Source: Owenia fusiformis
Lineage: Eukaryota; Annelida; Polychaeta; Sabellida; Oweniidae
Assembly: GCA_903813345.2 (NCBI GenBank)
Contig: CAIIXF020000004.1
Location: forward strand, 1,693,525-1,757,524
Direction of reading: 5' to 3'
Length of the DNA: 64,000 nucleotides
Positions 1 to 12,467 of the stretch are shown piece by piece. The notes below the pieces were generated by a model that saw only the letters and a list, made by a program, of their open reading frames with translations, was not told the DNA's origin and ran no database searches. Within the stretch, counting starts at the first letter, position 1. Each line of letters starts with the position of its first letter. Both the position numbers and the translations under genes were made by a program.

Positions 1-200
1 TTCCGTTTACGTAACAATCGTGAGGTATTAAATCAACGATTCTGTTGTCTTCTGTAGTATTTCGAAGTATGTACATTTTCTTAAACATATGATACTGACT
101 TATGTTTGTGATAAAAAATGTACCTGGGAATTCTGCCTACAACTCGTGAGATAGGGTAAAGACAGAAATATCGTAACCAGCGTAATCAAGCAGATGACCA

Positions 201-473
201 GTGATGTTGATCTTTCTGGTGTATGAATTGGACGTGTTGATTTTATGTGAATGGGGTGTTGTATTGCAGTTCACCAAATACTGCAGATCATCAGTTTGGG
301 TGAAACCAATGTATCCTTACAGAATCAGAAATGGCAGAATTAGAAAAGATAGTGTAAAATCGAAGCAATCTTCAAAAAGTAATCTTGAGAATTCTGATTT
401 TTTATATTTTGAAAAAGAATTGAGATATCTCATCAAATATCAGAATATAGATGATTTGATTAAGATACAATAA
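201..473 (+). CDS. Possible orphan ORF or terminal exon, unrecognised
   Basis: A 90-codon open frame. Its second half is rich in Lys, Arg and Ser and ends in TAA at 473. Two stretches look like 3' splice sites (ttgcag near 270 and ctgcag near 287), so the part from about 288 could be the last exon of a gene whose body lies to the left of the window. I recognise no family or domain and no polyadenylation signal follows closely. It may equally be a chance frame in AT-rich DNA. Confidence 0.2.
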   Translation: MMLIFLVYELDVLILCEWGVVLQFTKYCRSSVWVKPMYPYRIRNGRIRKDSVKSKQSSKSNLENSDFLYFEKELRYLIKYQNIDDLIKIQ

Positions 474-562
474 AATCTGCCTCAAGTGAACACCCCTCCT
501 CAACATGATCTCTACCGACTTCTGTACAAATTATCCTTTCTGCAGTGAACACCAACCAACAC

Positions 563-1058
563 TTAAACCTGCACATCGCTCCAAAACGCAATCTTGGGTT
601 GTTTCGGGGGGTGAACTTTATCATTTTGAGCTGAATGAAAGATTATAGAATGATGAACAAATGGGGCAAATCTTGTGTAGAAATACTTACGATAAATGTG
701 TCATTTCAAAGATTTTTCATTGAATTGCTTCGATCGGCGCCGACGATATGATTTTGGAAAGGTTTCTAAATGAAGAACGTGACGTCACTTCCGAATCATA
801 GCATTCAAAATAAGTGCTTTTAATTACTTCCACCGTCCATAATAACGCGGTGGTGTAGCGGCAGAATTCTCGTCTAGCGCGCGGGAGGCCCGGGTTCAAA
901 TCCCGCATTCGCCTTTTTATTTTTTTTAACTAAATGATTGTTCTTTGATATTACGCAGAAAAAACAATTTTTATTTACATAAACTTTATATTAGAGCTTA
1001 AAAATGTAAAAACAATATATGTCAACATATTGTGTTTTGGAGCGATGTGCAGGTTTAA
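563..1058. mobile_element. TTAA-flanked MITE with about 25-bp perfect inverted ends
   Basis: Bases 563-587 are the exact reverse complement of 1034-1058. Both ends carry TTAA, followed inside by ACCTGCACATCGCTCC. With two mismatches the inverted repeat extends to about 33 bp. A TTAA target site is the hallmark of piggyBac-type insertion, so this is best read as a non-autonomous piggyBac-like MITE of about 0.5 kb. There is no transposase frame inside. A tRNA-like sequence lies at 844-913 within it. Confidence 0.7.
844..913 (+). pseudogene. Degenerate tRNA-Gly-like sequence (tRNA-derived)
   Basis: The run from GAATTCTCG to the end of the T arm resembles eukaryotic tRNA-Gly. The B box (GGTTCAAATCC, 894-904) is intact, a plausible A box lies near 851-862, and a T run that could stop RNA polymerase III begins at 914. 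The anticodon position reads AGC rather than a Gly anticodon. The acceptor stem does not pair (aacgcgg against attcgcc), and the D stem and outer T-stem pair are weak. It is therefore more likely a tRNA pseudogene or tRNA-derived SINE head than a working tRNA gene. Confidence 0.55.
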
Positions 1059-1091
1059 CTTTTCTTCTTGGCAAAATAATGTTCAATATAC

Positions 1092-1106
1092 ACAGGTTTT
1101 ACTGTA
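1092..1106. repeat. Isolated terminal-repeat end, ACAGGTTTTACTG-TA family
   Basis: This matches the end motif of a pogo/Tc1-mariner-like family seen complete at 50547-52404 and as single ends near 44991. No matching opposite end was seen nearby, so this is probably a solo or truncated end. Confidence 0.45.
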
Positions 1107-1674
1107 TGTCTAAATTCATCACAATTAAAAATGGAATGTCCATATAACCTTAAATATAGAAGGATATTTCTAAAATTAAAACCAGGAATAATGAGATCAA
1201 GAAATATTGTAAAAGTTGTGACAACTTTTTTCTTAACTTATTCTCACCTAGTCCTCTTTGATATAACAAAACTAAAATCATATAAAGTGTCTACAATAAT
1301 ATCCATTTATTTTTACAATATTTACACATTTTGACCATATGGCATAAATACTATATTTAATCACTAACATATGGTACACTATACAACAACCAATATCCCA
1401 TTGAGACTATTTACATAAAAATAATCCACCTCAAAAAAAATCATAGATCTTGACACTAAATGAAAAAAGGATTTTTCCAGTTTTTTTAAAATCTGAATAG
1501 TTTCATTTTTAAAAGTCTCTATGTGAATTCTAATATGATACACGACAAACAAGGATATTACTTTTCAAAAAGCTGTTTTCTAATTTCTTCACCATTTATC
1601 AGAAATAAAGGTAAAAAATGACTTCATATTTATCTTGCCTATTGCACCTCATTTACAATTTAATGGTTTTTCAA

Positions 1675-1864
1675 TACACCCCCAAAATGCAATCTGATTT
1701 TCGACGCCGTTTCGGTGCCAAATTTCGGCACCAAATGGACTGACTAGTCAGGTAGTAAATTTTGGTGTCAGAAGGTTTCGGTGCCGCAACGGTGTTGAAA
1801 CGGTGCAGGAACAGTGTCGAATATTTTCGATGCCGAAACGGCATCGAATTTTATTGGCTGTGTA
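1675..1864. repeat. Dispersed repeat 'GGTGCC/TTTCGG', copy 1
   Basis: About 190 bp beginning TACACCCCCAAAATGCAATC and ending ATTGGCTGTGTA. Two more copies occur at 8554-8732 and 25720-25896. The interior is a run of short palindromes built from TTTCGGTGCC and GGCACCGAAA. The ends (TACAC...GTGTA) are inverted over five bases and may include a TA target site, so it is probably a MITE with strong secondary structure. It has no coding potential. Confidence 0.7.
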
Positions 1865-2380
1865 ATCCAAGGAGATCAGCCACCTGTGAAAAATAAATTC
1901 TGAATTCTCAACTCTAATTTGAATATTAAATCATATACTTAAACAAAGGAATATTTCACAACATGACCTAATTAAGAGGTCATGCTAATAAGCATGGCAC
2001 TTCATCCTTCATCTCCCATATTAACAACTAACTGTACAATATGTGTATATGTACACAATGTGAACAAACATAACTTTACAATGTCTGCATATGTTATATA
2101 ACTTTACAATGTGCTCATATATTACTCTAGGACAATGTACACATATATAGACTCAACTGTACAAACATTTCAAAAAAATTTCTGAGTTATTTATTTACAT
2201 TGTGTTAAGTCAAAATTGATATATTGATGTTACAAGACCACTGTGTCGATTTTCTAAATTCATAAATATGTGACCTATATTTTCTTCCAAGACAGAAATA
2301 CAACAACATTACAACATGACATTATGTGTAAGGTAAAAAGCAAAATCAAACACATCATTTTATCCTGATTTACTATCATA

Positions 2381-3736
2381 CAGTGTGAGCCAAAAAAGGT
2401 AACTCAAACAAATCTTAATAACTCAGTCATCTAGTAATGGGTCGTATTTGACACAATTGAACCTTGTCCAATGTTCTTTCGTTCTACCAAGTTTCAACAG
2501 TCGATATGTTGTGACATGCGCAAAGCTCTATTTAGTGATATTTTCATTTCAAATATGGCGGCCAATCCGAATCTAGGCAGTGTGCATTTTTACCTCTCGT
2601 GATAATAACAAGTGGAATTTAGTAGTTGTTTGGTGTTTTATTATCATTCTGCATCGTAATTCTATGTGATGTGGTGTTAAAATGTCAGCAGAAATACATA
2701 TCCATACGATAATCGAAAACCCGTCTCCTGCTAAGCGTGTAAAAACTTGTATTAACACGCTCAAAAGTGCCAATGTGCACATCAATGTCAAGCTGAATCA
2801 ATGTTATGTCTAAAACAGGTACCTGATCTACTCAAAACAGCTTGTTATTCAAGTATACACGCTTAGCAAATACGGCGAAATGATCTGAATCTTGAAATTT
2901 CGTTCGAGAGCTAGTAATGTTTGCTCCGGTCTTCGTCATAAGTGTTCATCAGACTTCACGCATGCTCAGGAGAAAACCATCAACCAATAACGTTTATAAA
3001 TCAATTTTGCGCATGCGCCTTACAAGGGTAAAGAAATTTGTATTTATAAATGAACCAATTTGAGATAACCCGATATCAGTCGGAGAAATCTGACGATCTA
3101 CGAAACTCACTTCAAAAAATCAAATGCGGACTGACGGTGTATTCTACTATGCTGGGATCTAAGATTTTCAGTATAGATAAAGTCTTTTATGATTTTTCGA
3201 ATGAGGTAAGTCTCTAGATCGAGACAATCATATCAACTTGAACAAAAGTTGAGTTTTGACGAAAAAATTTAACATGCGCAGAAGTCCCATTTTCGTTGTA
3301 CCATATTGACTGTCAATGGTCTGTTCCAAATTGTAACTATTTTAAAGCCATTTTACAAAACAGACTCAAAATGCCGATCTTGTCTTTTGAGGCAAACTTG
3401 AACGCAAAGGGTGAAGTTTTTTGACTGTACGTTCACAGATATTTTGTGTAATGACTCTCACTTCCCTTCTAGTCTCTTTTTTCTTCTAGGATTATCTTTG
3501 AAATTGTCCCAAAGGTAAAATTCTGGGATTTAATATTGGGTGATTTCAGTGTGTTATGGCATTTGGAGCATGTTTTGTAAAATGGCCATAAGTCATGACC
3601 ATTGGAATAGACCATGTAACCTGGTAGAACAAAAGGACGTCAAACAAGGTTCAATTGTGCCAAATATGACTAAGAACCCATACTGGATGACAGAGTTATT
3701 AAGATTCGTTTGGGTTACCTTTTTTGGCTCACCCTG
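2381..3736. mobile_element. Mariner-like non-autonomous element with long (>100 bp) inverted repeats
   Basis: The left end (CAGTGTGAGCCAAAAAAGG, preceded by TA at 2379-2380) and the reverse complement of the right end (CAGGGTGAGCCAAAAAAGG) stay alignable for about 120 bp. Such CAGGGTG-type ends are typical of IS630-Tc1-mariner elements. The interior has no transposase. It contains a 43-codon plus-strand frame starting at the ATG at 2681 and a donor-like gaatgaggtaagt near 3200, so it may carry captured sequence. Confidence 0.65.
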
Positions 3737-3811
3737 AGTGTATATCTCCTAAGACCTGTCACCCCAATAACACTAGAACACATCCAAGATAGTAAACAGA
3801 ACTTCACTAAT

Positions 3812-3908
3812 GCCTGGGTCACATTTGCTACAATTCATCGGCATTTCTGAACAAAATACTCAATAGGGGCCGGGTCGTAATGAAAATCGGAGCAAATGTG
3901 ACCAAGGC
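3812..3908. mobile_element. Short inverted-repeat element, GCCTGGGTCACATTTGCT family
   Basis: GCCTGGGTCACATTTGCT at 3812 is repeated inverted at 3891-3908 with one mismatch, giving a 97-bp foldback. Related 'tcacatttgct' ends occur at about 17667 and 28275, and a longer relative with similar ends sits at 58752-59245. Confidence 0.6.
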
Positions 3909-4054
3909 TTTAGGATGATACTAACTTGAGTTCCTATCATCCGAAGCAAAGCAGTATTTTCTACATTTGAAATGAAATCAATGAAATCTTGGGTTTATCA
4001 ATATGGAACAAATTCTGTCTACCATCTTGGATAATAGCTGAGGAGCACACTTCA

Positions 4055-4230
4055 TCAAATTATCAAATTGGGGCTTCCAGTTATCAAATTTGGTCTTACA
4101 GTTCTCAAATTGGGGCTTCCAGTTATCAAATTTGGTCTTACAGTTCTCAAATTGGGGCTTCCAGTTATCAAATTTGGTCTTCAAGTTATCAAATTGGGTC
4201 TTCCAGTCATCAAATTACGACTTCCAGTTC
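4055..4230. repeat. 21-bp minisatellite, about 8 units
   Basis: Alternating 21-bp units of the form TTATCAAATTTGGTCTTACAG and TTCTCAAATTGGGGCTTCCAG form a 42-bp higher-order repeat. Because 21 is divisible by three, all frames stay open across it, which explains the repetitive open frames on both strands. There is no sign of a real protein. Confidence 0.85.
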
Positions 4231-6221
4231 TTTAACTTTTCGTACAATGTTCATGGCTTGAGTATTGTTGTTGAAAATGAGATTAGATCTCCCAACAATT
4301 TAATATTCCGCCTTTTGTAAGCTTATGCCCAAATATGGAGGTATTAGGTGTGAACTGTACAAATCTCTTATTAAGTACCATCTGAAGAGTAAGTATATGT
4401 ATATTTCTATATACATGTTTTATATCTATATCAACTCATTATATACATATTGAAAAAATGTGGATTAAAAATATTTTATACTTGGTATATATACATGTTC
4501 CATCATAAAACTGAAAGACCAAAAAATTACATTTTACTAGTCATTCTGATATGATAAAATCTCAGAAAAAAACAAGTTCTATTCAAGGATATCTCAAATA
4601 AAAATATGTTTATCATATCTTGCACCATATATTAAAAATATAAGCTTTATTCTACACTCCCCCTAAAAAGTTTGAAAACAGCAACTTGGGCCATGTTAAA
4701 GTCTACTTATGTTTGATTTTAAAAAAATCATAAAACTTATCAATTTTCATCCTAATTTACGATAGGAAAAAATTACATTACAAACATGAGCAGGGTTTAA
4801 CAGGCTTTTCAATGGAAACTAATTGGTTGCCAACATTTTGTGGGGAGTGTACATTAATCATATTACACCGAGTCAGGCATTTACTAAAATATGTTTAAAT
4901 GTATGCATTACCCATTTATTGATGATATATGAAGTTAAGAAACTCAACACTTTTACAAAAAGAGCAATGAAAACATAGAACTTAAAGAGCTTTTGACCTT
5001 TAAACAAAGGTTTGAGTCTAATTCTTATGTTGATTTTAGCCGAGGTGTCGAAATGTCAGCAGCTGCTGAAAACTCCATTAATTTCAGTACTGCTTATTGC
5101 TTTCAGTATCTCCTCCCTACCCATCTACTTTAGTGAAGTAATCTGGTTGATTTACTCATATTTCTGGGTCAAAAATAAATCAATTATTCAACAAATCTTC
5201 CCCCCATTACAACTGCTGATTTAAGACACCATTCATTAAACCGACACAATTGATTAGATTCTATCATCTGAATATGACATATGGCAATGATTTACATCAG
5301 CTATATTATAGAAATAACTTACATATCGGTTATATGTTAAGATTTTATCTTCATAAATATGATATTTGATTTACTTTATATTCTGTACATGTGCATTTTC
5401 AACTCTCTCGTCTTTATCTACAATCATATTTACATATTGCATCATATGCCCATATAAGGGATGAACCAATCAAATTTCAGATTATCGTCAAAGTGAATAA
5501 AACAAAGTTGGATTTTCATTGGTCCATCCCTTTCTGATACCTGTTCAGTCTAAATACAGATGCGAGCTTTCAGCCAACAAATATAGGTGGCCCTGTGATC
5601 TAATGCCCCCATGCCTAAAAATAGAAACCCAGTAATTTCTTGATTTAGTGGGCTTCTTATGAAAGGCCCAGGTGACTTGTGACTATTGGGTTTTCATATA
5701 TCATTTACAATTAACTGTAACATATATTTTTCTGGGTGAGAAAATAATCCAAAACATACCCTAAAAACTTCAAAAAGACAAAACGATCTGTCCACTAATC
5801 AGACATGATGTTCATGCTAACTCCTTGGAATTTAAAAATTCAATTCAATTCAATCAAACAATGGCATGATGACATCAATTTTGTCTGTCTTAAGCTTGTT
5901 AACCGCAATTCTATGAGAACAGTGTTACTGTATCATCCCTTCTCTTTGAATTATGGCTTTTTATTACCATGCAGAAAAACAGTATTGTGAGTGAGTATTA
6001 TTCTCAGAACTCATTTATCATAAAATTTCCAATAAAAATGACTAAAATGGTATCAAAGCATTATTCTTGAGAGGGACGAATGATCAGAATGCAATCTGAA
6101 TCAGGGTTGATGTAGTGCGAAGTTACTGGGCAGATCACCTTTGCTTGGCACAGGGCTTTTAAAGCCACCTTGTCCGACATTCTCAAATAAATAGTTTGTA
6201 ATCACCACATGCCTTAAGCAC
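4231..6221. other. Intergenic / probable 3' flank of the PABIR gene
   Basis: AT-rich sequence without a supported gene. The part next to 6222 is likely the 3' untranslated region of the minus-strand PABIR gene. An AATAAA on the minus strand lies at 5965-5960, about 260 bases past the stop codon. Nothing else was recognised. Confidence 0.5.
5960..5965 (-). terminator. Candidate polyadenylation signal of the PABIR gene
   Basis: AATAAA on the minus strand about 257 bases downstream of the PABIR stop codon. It is plausible by position only, since such hexamers are common in AT-rich DNA. Confidence 0.35.
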
Positions 6222-9200
6222 TTAAACTTGAGTTTCCCTTGCTTGACCAAACTTGAATATCGTTTTTGGTGTAGGTTTTTGAGGCCGATTCCCAGAGTCA
6301 TCCTGCCGTGTCTGTTCAGGTTCAGATACGTCTGTCATTTCAGAATTTTGGCTCTCGGAATTTCGATTATTTTGAACTGGGCAAAATGTGAAGCATGTTT
6401 GTGGCGTCATTGAAGTGCCAGAGTCATTAGATACGAAACTAGAGGTGGATGAATTGTTGGATTCCCTAGCTCCATTTGGGTCTGAGTCTTCGAAACTGCT
6501 ACTTGAGATACTGAAATGCCAAAGAACGAAATGTACATTCAGGTATATGGTAAACAAAATTGTTAGTTTTATAAAATGTACAATTCACAAATTGTGTAGA
6601 TGATTAATTTTTACAATGTAAACATAATGCATTTAATGGATTTCTTTTGACAAATCTCACACATTAAATAGTCAAAGATGCAGAAAAGGGTAAAATTGTC
6701 AAAATCAATATTCAATCAAACAAAAGTTTCCATTCACAAGAGATGAGTGAATGGACTAATTCATTATCTATCAAGGGGGTGTTTAAGCCTACTCACCTGT
6801 TCATAAGGGGGTGATGGGTTAGTAGGCGCTCTGGGGTGAATGGCCCATTGTTGAACCTTTTAGCGGGGCTTATATATTCACACAACTCTGTGTCCACTGG
6901 AATAAAACATAAAAGTACTTCAAAAAATATAGTTATTCCTAACACATTATATACAGCAGAATAGCAGTTATTATAAGACATAGCATATGAACAGTGTGAC
7001 AAGATTTTCTTTATATTTAGCACTACTGTAGTACTAGTGATTATAGAACTTGTACTAATGGGAATTGGTTCCCAAAAGTTTAAAGTTTGGTTCCCAAAAG
7101 TTTCTTAGTAATTCAGATATTTTGAGGTTAATTCTGGCAGTATTTAGGGCAATAACAATATCTGGAATATCTTATGTATCTTGACTAATATTTATACGCT
7201 AAGAATGTAGCATTTTAATATTTGATAACATGTGTTGGAATTTCACCGAACTCTGACCGCCGAACGCCATTCCCCAAAAAGTTGGAGACTACATTAATAT
7301 GTAACCACTTCTGATGTTTAATTCAATTCAATTTATTATTCAATTCTAGTTTTCATACAATATAAATTTACAAGAGATATGAAAAGGACACCCCGGATAT
7401 TGAAATGGAAAAATTGTTTTTATGTTCATATTATATACTTACATTTCCGTTTCATTCCTACAGCATTGGGCCTCATGGCTATAGGAGACAGACTTCTTCT
7501 GAAAAAATAAAGTTGGAATAGAGGTTCTAGAATGATTGACTCAGTCAGAGATTTCATAAGCAGCGGTTGAATGAATTTTCTTCATGTTTTAATTTGACGT
7601 TCTATGAATTTTGCAACTGTTTCTGTGTTTTTAAAAAAAAACTTCATGGCTGCCATTTTTGAAAATGGCTGCCTCTAGCCAAATTGTCATTAAACAGTGT
7701 GATATGCTTCTGAGTATTCACGTTTTAATTTCAACAAAATTGCTTCGTAAAGTAGCGTATTTTTCAAGATGGCTGCTATGTTTTTTAAAAGTTGTTAAAT
7801 TTTCTACAAGTTAATGAATAACCTAATATAATTTTTTGGCGTTTCAAACACATTAATATTAGTTTTATATGTGTACCTAAAATACTATAAAATTAACACT
7901 AAAATGGTGGCTATTTAGAAGCTGACGGCCATTCCGAAAATTGGCTTTCGAGCAGAACTTGTACTCAAACATAAACGATACTTGGCCAACCCTATTTGAG
8001 TTATTGCCCAGACACACAATCAGACAAAAGGAGCCATTCTCTATACTGGGCCAAGGGTATTTGGGTTATTGCCCAGATGTTCATTCGGACGGAAGGAGTC
8101 ATTCTCTTTATTTCCCCAATCTTCATTGGATGGGATAATTAATTGAAGTACATACCTGACAAAACTGCGTCTTGTAGGGCTGGGAGTGGGGCTTGTATGT
8201 AGAGTGTGATCCTTAATTGGCAGACCAGCTGATGGCGAGAAACATTGCTGCAAATCAAAATAATGTTGATGGTTACATTAGCATTTAATCAGTGCTTTCA
8301 AGGACCTGTCCAAACAAGGGAGAGGACCCACATTCTAAACATCATATCATGATTCACTTATTAATTAAGTGAATATCACTTACTATAAAAGTTAAAGTAC
8401 AGACGCCTGGGTCAGTTACAAAATTTTAGCTTGTTCTATTAAACTAATCAAACATGTTTACATCACGGAATATGAATATTTATTGATCAGTGGTAACAAA
8501 AATGGACACAAAAGTACATAAACCTGAATAACAAATCACAGGACTCTAGTAACTACACTCCAAAAATGCAATCTGATTTTCGGCGCCATTTCGGTGCGAA
8601 ATTTCAGTGCCGTTTCGGCACCAAATGGACTGACTAGTCCGGTGCCAAATTTTGGTGTCAAAAGGTTTCGGTGCCGGAACAGTGCCAAATTTTTTCGATG
8701 CTGAATCAGCGACAAATTATATTGGCTGTGTATGAATGCTTAAGCGAAGATGGTACTAGGCCCCTAATGTACACAACACCTACCTTTCCTACTCTGGTTG
8801 GTGATGGCGAGCTGGACAGCGGGAAAGGTGAAGTGAAAATATGTAGCTGTTCGCTGAAAGATCTCGGTCTTTTAGCTTCCGTCATCATTGAGTCCTCCTG
8901 GAGTAAAAAGATATGAGAGACAAGTTTCATTATATTGATATATTTTATTCTTTTGATAGAAATATGATGTTTCTAACTGACATGTCTACTTTCTATAGAT
9001 GCTCCTTATTGTAGCAGTGCAACTGTTAGCCAAGGCAAGATGTCACCACCTGTCATTTGTTACAGCAGACACTACATGCCAAACACCATCCACAAAAAAG
9101 TAAAAGACCATAACACTTGTGGTGTTGACATAAAAAATATCAAAGCTTACACATCTGACAATTGGAAAATTATCTTGTAACCAACTGAAAATAAACTTTG

Positions 9201-11892
9201 GACCTTTTGGAAATTCAAATATCAAGCTGAATACACTTTTATATACATTTATATGTATATATCCTTTATTCAAATAATAAGTTAGTCAATTTATGTACTG
9301 TAGAAACATATTCTCTAAACAACTTACCAGGCTAAACTCATCCCATGATTGGGCAATTTGCATGCTTGACTGGACCTCCCTAGAAAGAGAATAAATAGTT
9401 TTTAAATAAAGTTAAGAAAGAGTAACTTATAGCACACATACTAGAATTCCATAGTTCCGAAGAATTTTGGATTTCAAAAATTTTTACAGAATTTGATATT
9501 TTGCACAGAATATTGCAGTAAACTTGATTTTTCCAGTCAACCATCTCATCTCATATTTGACACCCTGAGACAGTCATATGTAATCAGAAACTGGTGGTTT
9601 GAAGATTGCAAGGTGAAATGTTAATTCTGTTTGAAATTCTCAAACTTCCTGCGTTGAACTTAATGATTACATCTAATATGTCACGAAATTTGAATTATCT
9701 GCAATTCCGTGATAGTTCAGATGAAGCTGTCCCTTGTACAATTTATCTTAAAATTTGGGATTTCATGCAGAATTTGTCATAGAATTTGACTTTTTCAAGT
9801 AGAATTTCTGTGCAGAATTTGAATTTTTCTCATGCAAAAAAACAAGTATATGTGAAGAAAGAAATATATATAGAAATTGTAAAGGTAAGTAGCTGAATGA
9901 AAATGTTACATTCATTCACTTATAAAATATTTTATTAGTTAACAAAACTTCATTGTTAAGACTGTTAATCACAATATTTAATTGTTCGAAAAATGACAAA
10001 AGAAATCATGATTGTATTTTTACTATTTCCTGTATTACATAAACTTCAATGAGCCACTAACCTTTCATGAGCAACTTCTCTGTTGACAACATTGGTAGTC
10101 TCTTCCTGTTTTATTTGTATCAATCTGGATGGGATCCTTATTGGAGGCTAAAGGTAGAAATTAAAAATGAAATCTTAGTGCATAGAATATGGACATGTGA
10201 ACAACTCAATCAAAGAACTTCATCAAATATGACAATCATTATGTGGCCCATTAATCTTTGTTGTAAATCATGAAATATCGGGATTATTTGACAAACTTTG
10301 CTCAAAATTGTAAAAACTTAAAATGTTTTAAGTTTGGTCAGCATTGTGAGAAACTGAATTTGAAGAAATATGAGGGGACACGGATTTATAAACACTGGAA
10401 ATGCAATGTATTTCTTCATGACAAAAAAATCGAAAATGAGAAAAAAAATTAAAAATGAGAAAAGTTATGGTTCTAAAAAATGCAAGGGAACACATCATAA
10501 ACAATGGTCAGCATAACTCAGAATGGTAAAAAACTAAATTTAAAAAAGGTGAGAACACAAATAAACATTTCCGTGAAAACAAGAAAACTTACTGTTGTAA
10601 TGTTGAGGGAGGTGCTACTGGCACTTAGGGTTCTCTGTCTCTCAAGAGGTCTACTGACGGGAGAAATCAATGGGGCTGTTGCATTGTGGGAACTGCTGAG
10701 TGGTTGCGAGACAGGGGTGAAACTAAAATAAGAAGTCATTTAATTCTAAAAGTACATCAGATCAGCCTTCAGGGGTTTCATTAGCAGCAGGCAACAGGCA
10801 ATTTTTACTGGTTGTTTCACAAAATTGCCTGTTGTTTTTAGGGACTTTTCAACTAGTCCATGTTAACTTTATGATTTCCATTTATTTTGCCTGTCATTTT
10901 TGTTTACTTAGCTTGTTATAAGAAATTCTAGTGAAACCCCTGGCCCATGTCGTAATCTTCATAATAGGGTGAATATATGATCATACTATCATATCATACT
11001 ATGCCTATGTCAATAACTGCAATTAAATAGGTGTGTTTTTAATATAGATCTATGTTTAATGTAAAGGGTCCCAAGTGCACAGCAACAAGCCTGCACTACT
11101 GGTAAAGAGGGGTGATGTCAACGCGGTAGCCTGACAGTCGCCCCAGGGTATTTCAACATAAAGGTACTTCCTAGGGGGGTACAGGGGCCAACCAGGAAAG
11201 TTCCTTTCAATTTTAATGAGTTGCAAACCATAGATCTATTTTTAAATGTTAAGGTTTTAAATTATATTCTATTCAAATTCTATCACTGTTAAATTATATA
11301 TCTGCTTTATATGGGCTTATTAGCCTTTTGCAGATTATCGACATAGACATAGATCATTATGAATAATAAAGCCATGCCTTGATTATGTGATTATCAGGTA
11401 CACTCCCCTGGACTAGTCCAACAACATTATATCTAGCCTGGGGCCTCGTTTCTTATCTTATAGCCCCGCAATGTACGGCTATCTAAGAAAGATCAGAATT
11501 AATAAAGAAGGCCGTACAAAGAGTTTTACTTGTAGAACTACACTTGGACTAGCACAAGTCAAAAGCTTCAGACATCAGTAACACGCACAAATGGTAGCAC
11601 ACAGGTCAAACTGGTAGTACATCATAAATATGGGCTGATTTGCCTTTTTCCAAATTTACAGAAAAATTCGAAAGGTAAAAAAATGTGAATTATCTGCACA
11701 GCATAGATGTATAAGCTAAGTTGGAAAATGTACAATAAATTCAAGAAAATTCAAAATCTAAGCGATTCAAGTAACTTACCTTGACGATGTATCAGGAATC
11801 AAATTAATCATTGGCGCACTGTTACATCTTTTAAGTCCACCATTTCGTGCACCTGGTAAGGGATCTGAGGCTTGAGGCGGATCCACTTCCAT
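6222..11892 (-). CDS. PABIR1: PABIR/FAM122-family PP2A regulator, nine exons, complete
   Basis: Minus-strand exons: 11892-11780, 10722-10593, 10147-10062, 9379-9328, 8897-8784, 8247-8156, 7498-7443, 6896-6797, 6510-6222. All junctions are GT-AG and all phases agree. They give a 343-residue protein; vertebrate PABIR1/FAM122A is somewhat shorter. Family hallmarks appear in order: LKRCNSAPMI near residue 20, RLIQIKQEE with NREVAHEREVQSSMQIAQSW in the middle (the helices that bind PP2A-B55 in the human protein), then SPSPTRVGKQCFSPS, RRSLSPIAMRP and SPAKRF. The C-terminal exon is Ser/Thr/Asn-rich and less conserved. The known role is inhibition of the PP2A-B55 phosphatase in cell-cycle and checkpoint control. 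The start is the only ATG ahead of the conserved N-terminal block. The gene is head-to-head with RANBP2. Confidence 0.92.
7990..8112. repeat. Imperfect direct duplication in a PABIR intron
   Basis: Two copies of about 57 bp sharing TTATTGCCCAGA and GGAGYCATTCTCT, just beyond the donor of PABIR exon 6. They diverge in the middle and are non-coding. Confidence 0.6.
8554..8732. repeat. Dispersed repeat 'GGTGCC/TTTCGG', copy 2
   Basis: Same family as 1675-1864, running from TACACTCCAAAAATGCAATC to ATTGGCTGTGTA. It sits in the PABIR intron about 50 bases from exon 5 (8784-8897). Confidence 0.7.
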
Positions 11893-12467
11893 TCCACAAT
11901 ATTTCCCTCTTTTTTACCAGATTTTTGAGTTCACAAAAGATAAACAAGTCAATTTATACCTCTCTTTTTCCGCTTATGCAGACGTATTACTTGTAATTCT
12001 TGATGCATGACTGGTCCTAGCTATACGAACTATCTTACTAAACGAATTATGATCTTATTTTTCCTCACTTTAGCCTTCAATTTTAGCTTCTTTATCCATT
12101 TCTGAATATTTCTTGAAACAAAAACTTTTTGGAGAAGATACAGTCTAAATGCTCAACTTGCGGAATCAAATTCGTCATTCATTTAAATAGATTAATACTA
12201 AACATACTGAAATAACCATTTAAAAAACAAAACACATGCAAATATTTTATAAATGAAATCTAATTCACATAAAATTGATTTATTGATTGTTATTCTAGAC
12301 ATAAAATAATATATTCGTTTTAATCAAAAGTTTGACATGTTCATAGTGTCGTAAAAAAATTACCGTAAGTCAGTCTTTTTCACGGCGCAATTTGAAAAGA
12401 AAACCGGCGAAATGACCTTACTTTACTGTCGATTATAGTCAAACTACATCAACACTCTCATTCAAAA
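11893..12467. promoter_or_regulatory. Shared intergenic promoter region of PABIR and RANBP2
   Basis: Only 575 bp separate the start codons of the two divergent genes, and both 5' untranslated regions must lie here. I see no TATA box placed convincingly for either gene. A bidirectional promoter is inferred from spacing and orientation. Confidence 0.6.

Noticed and set aside
844-913. Functional tRNA gene
   Set aside because: Acceptor stem does not pair and the anticodon does not fit the tRNA-Gly body; kept as a tRNA-like pseudogene.
3978-4320. Three overlapping open frames with repeated SSYQIWS or FDNWKPQ peptides
   Set aside because: They come from a 21-bp minisatellite whose unit length keeps all frames open; no start context, splice sites or homology.
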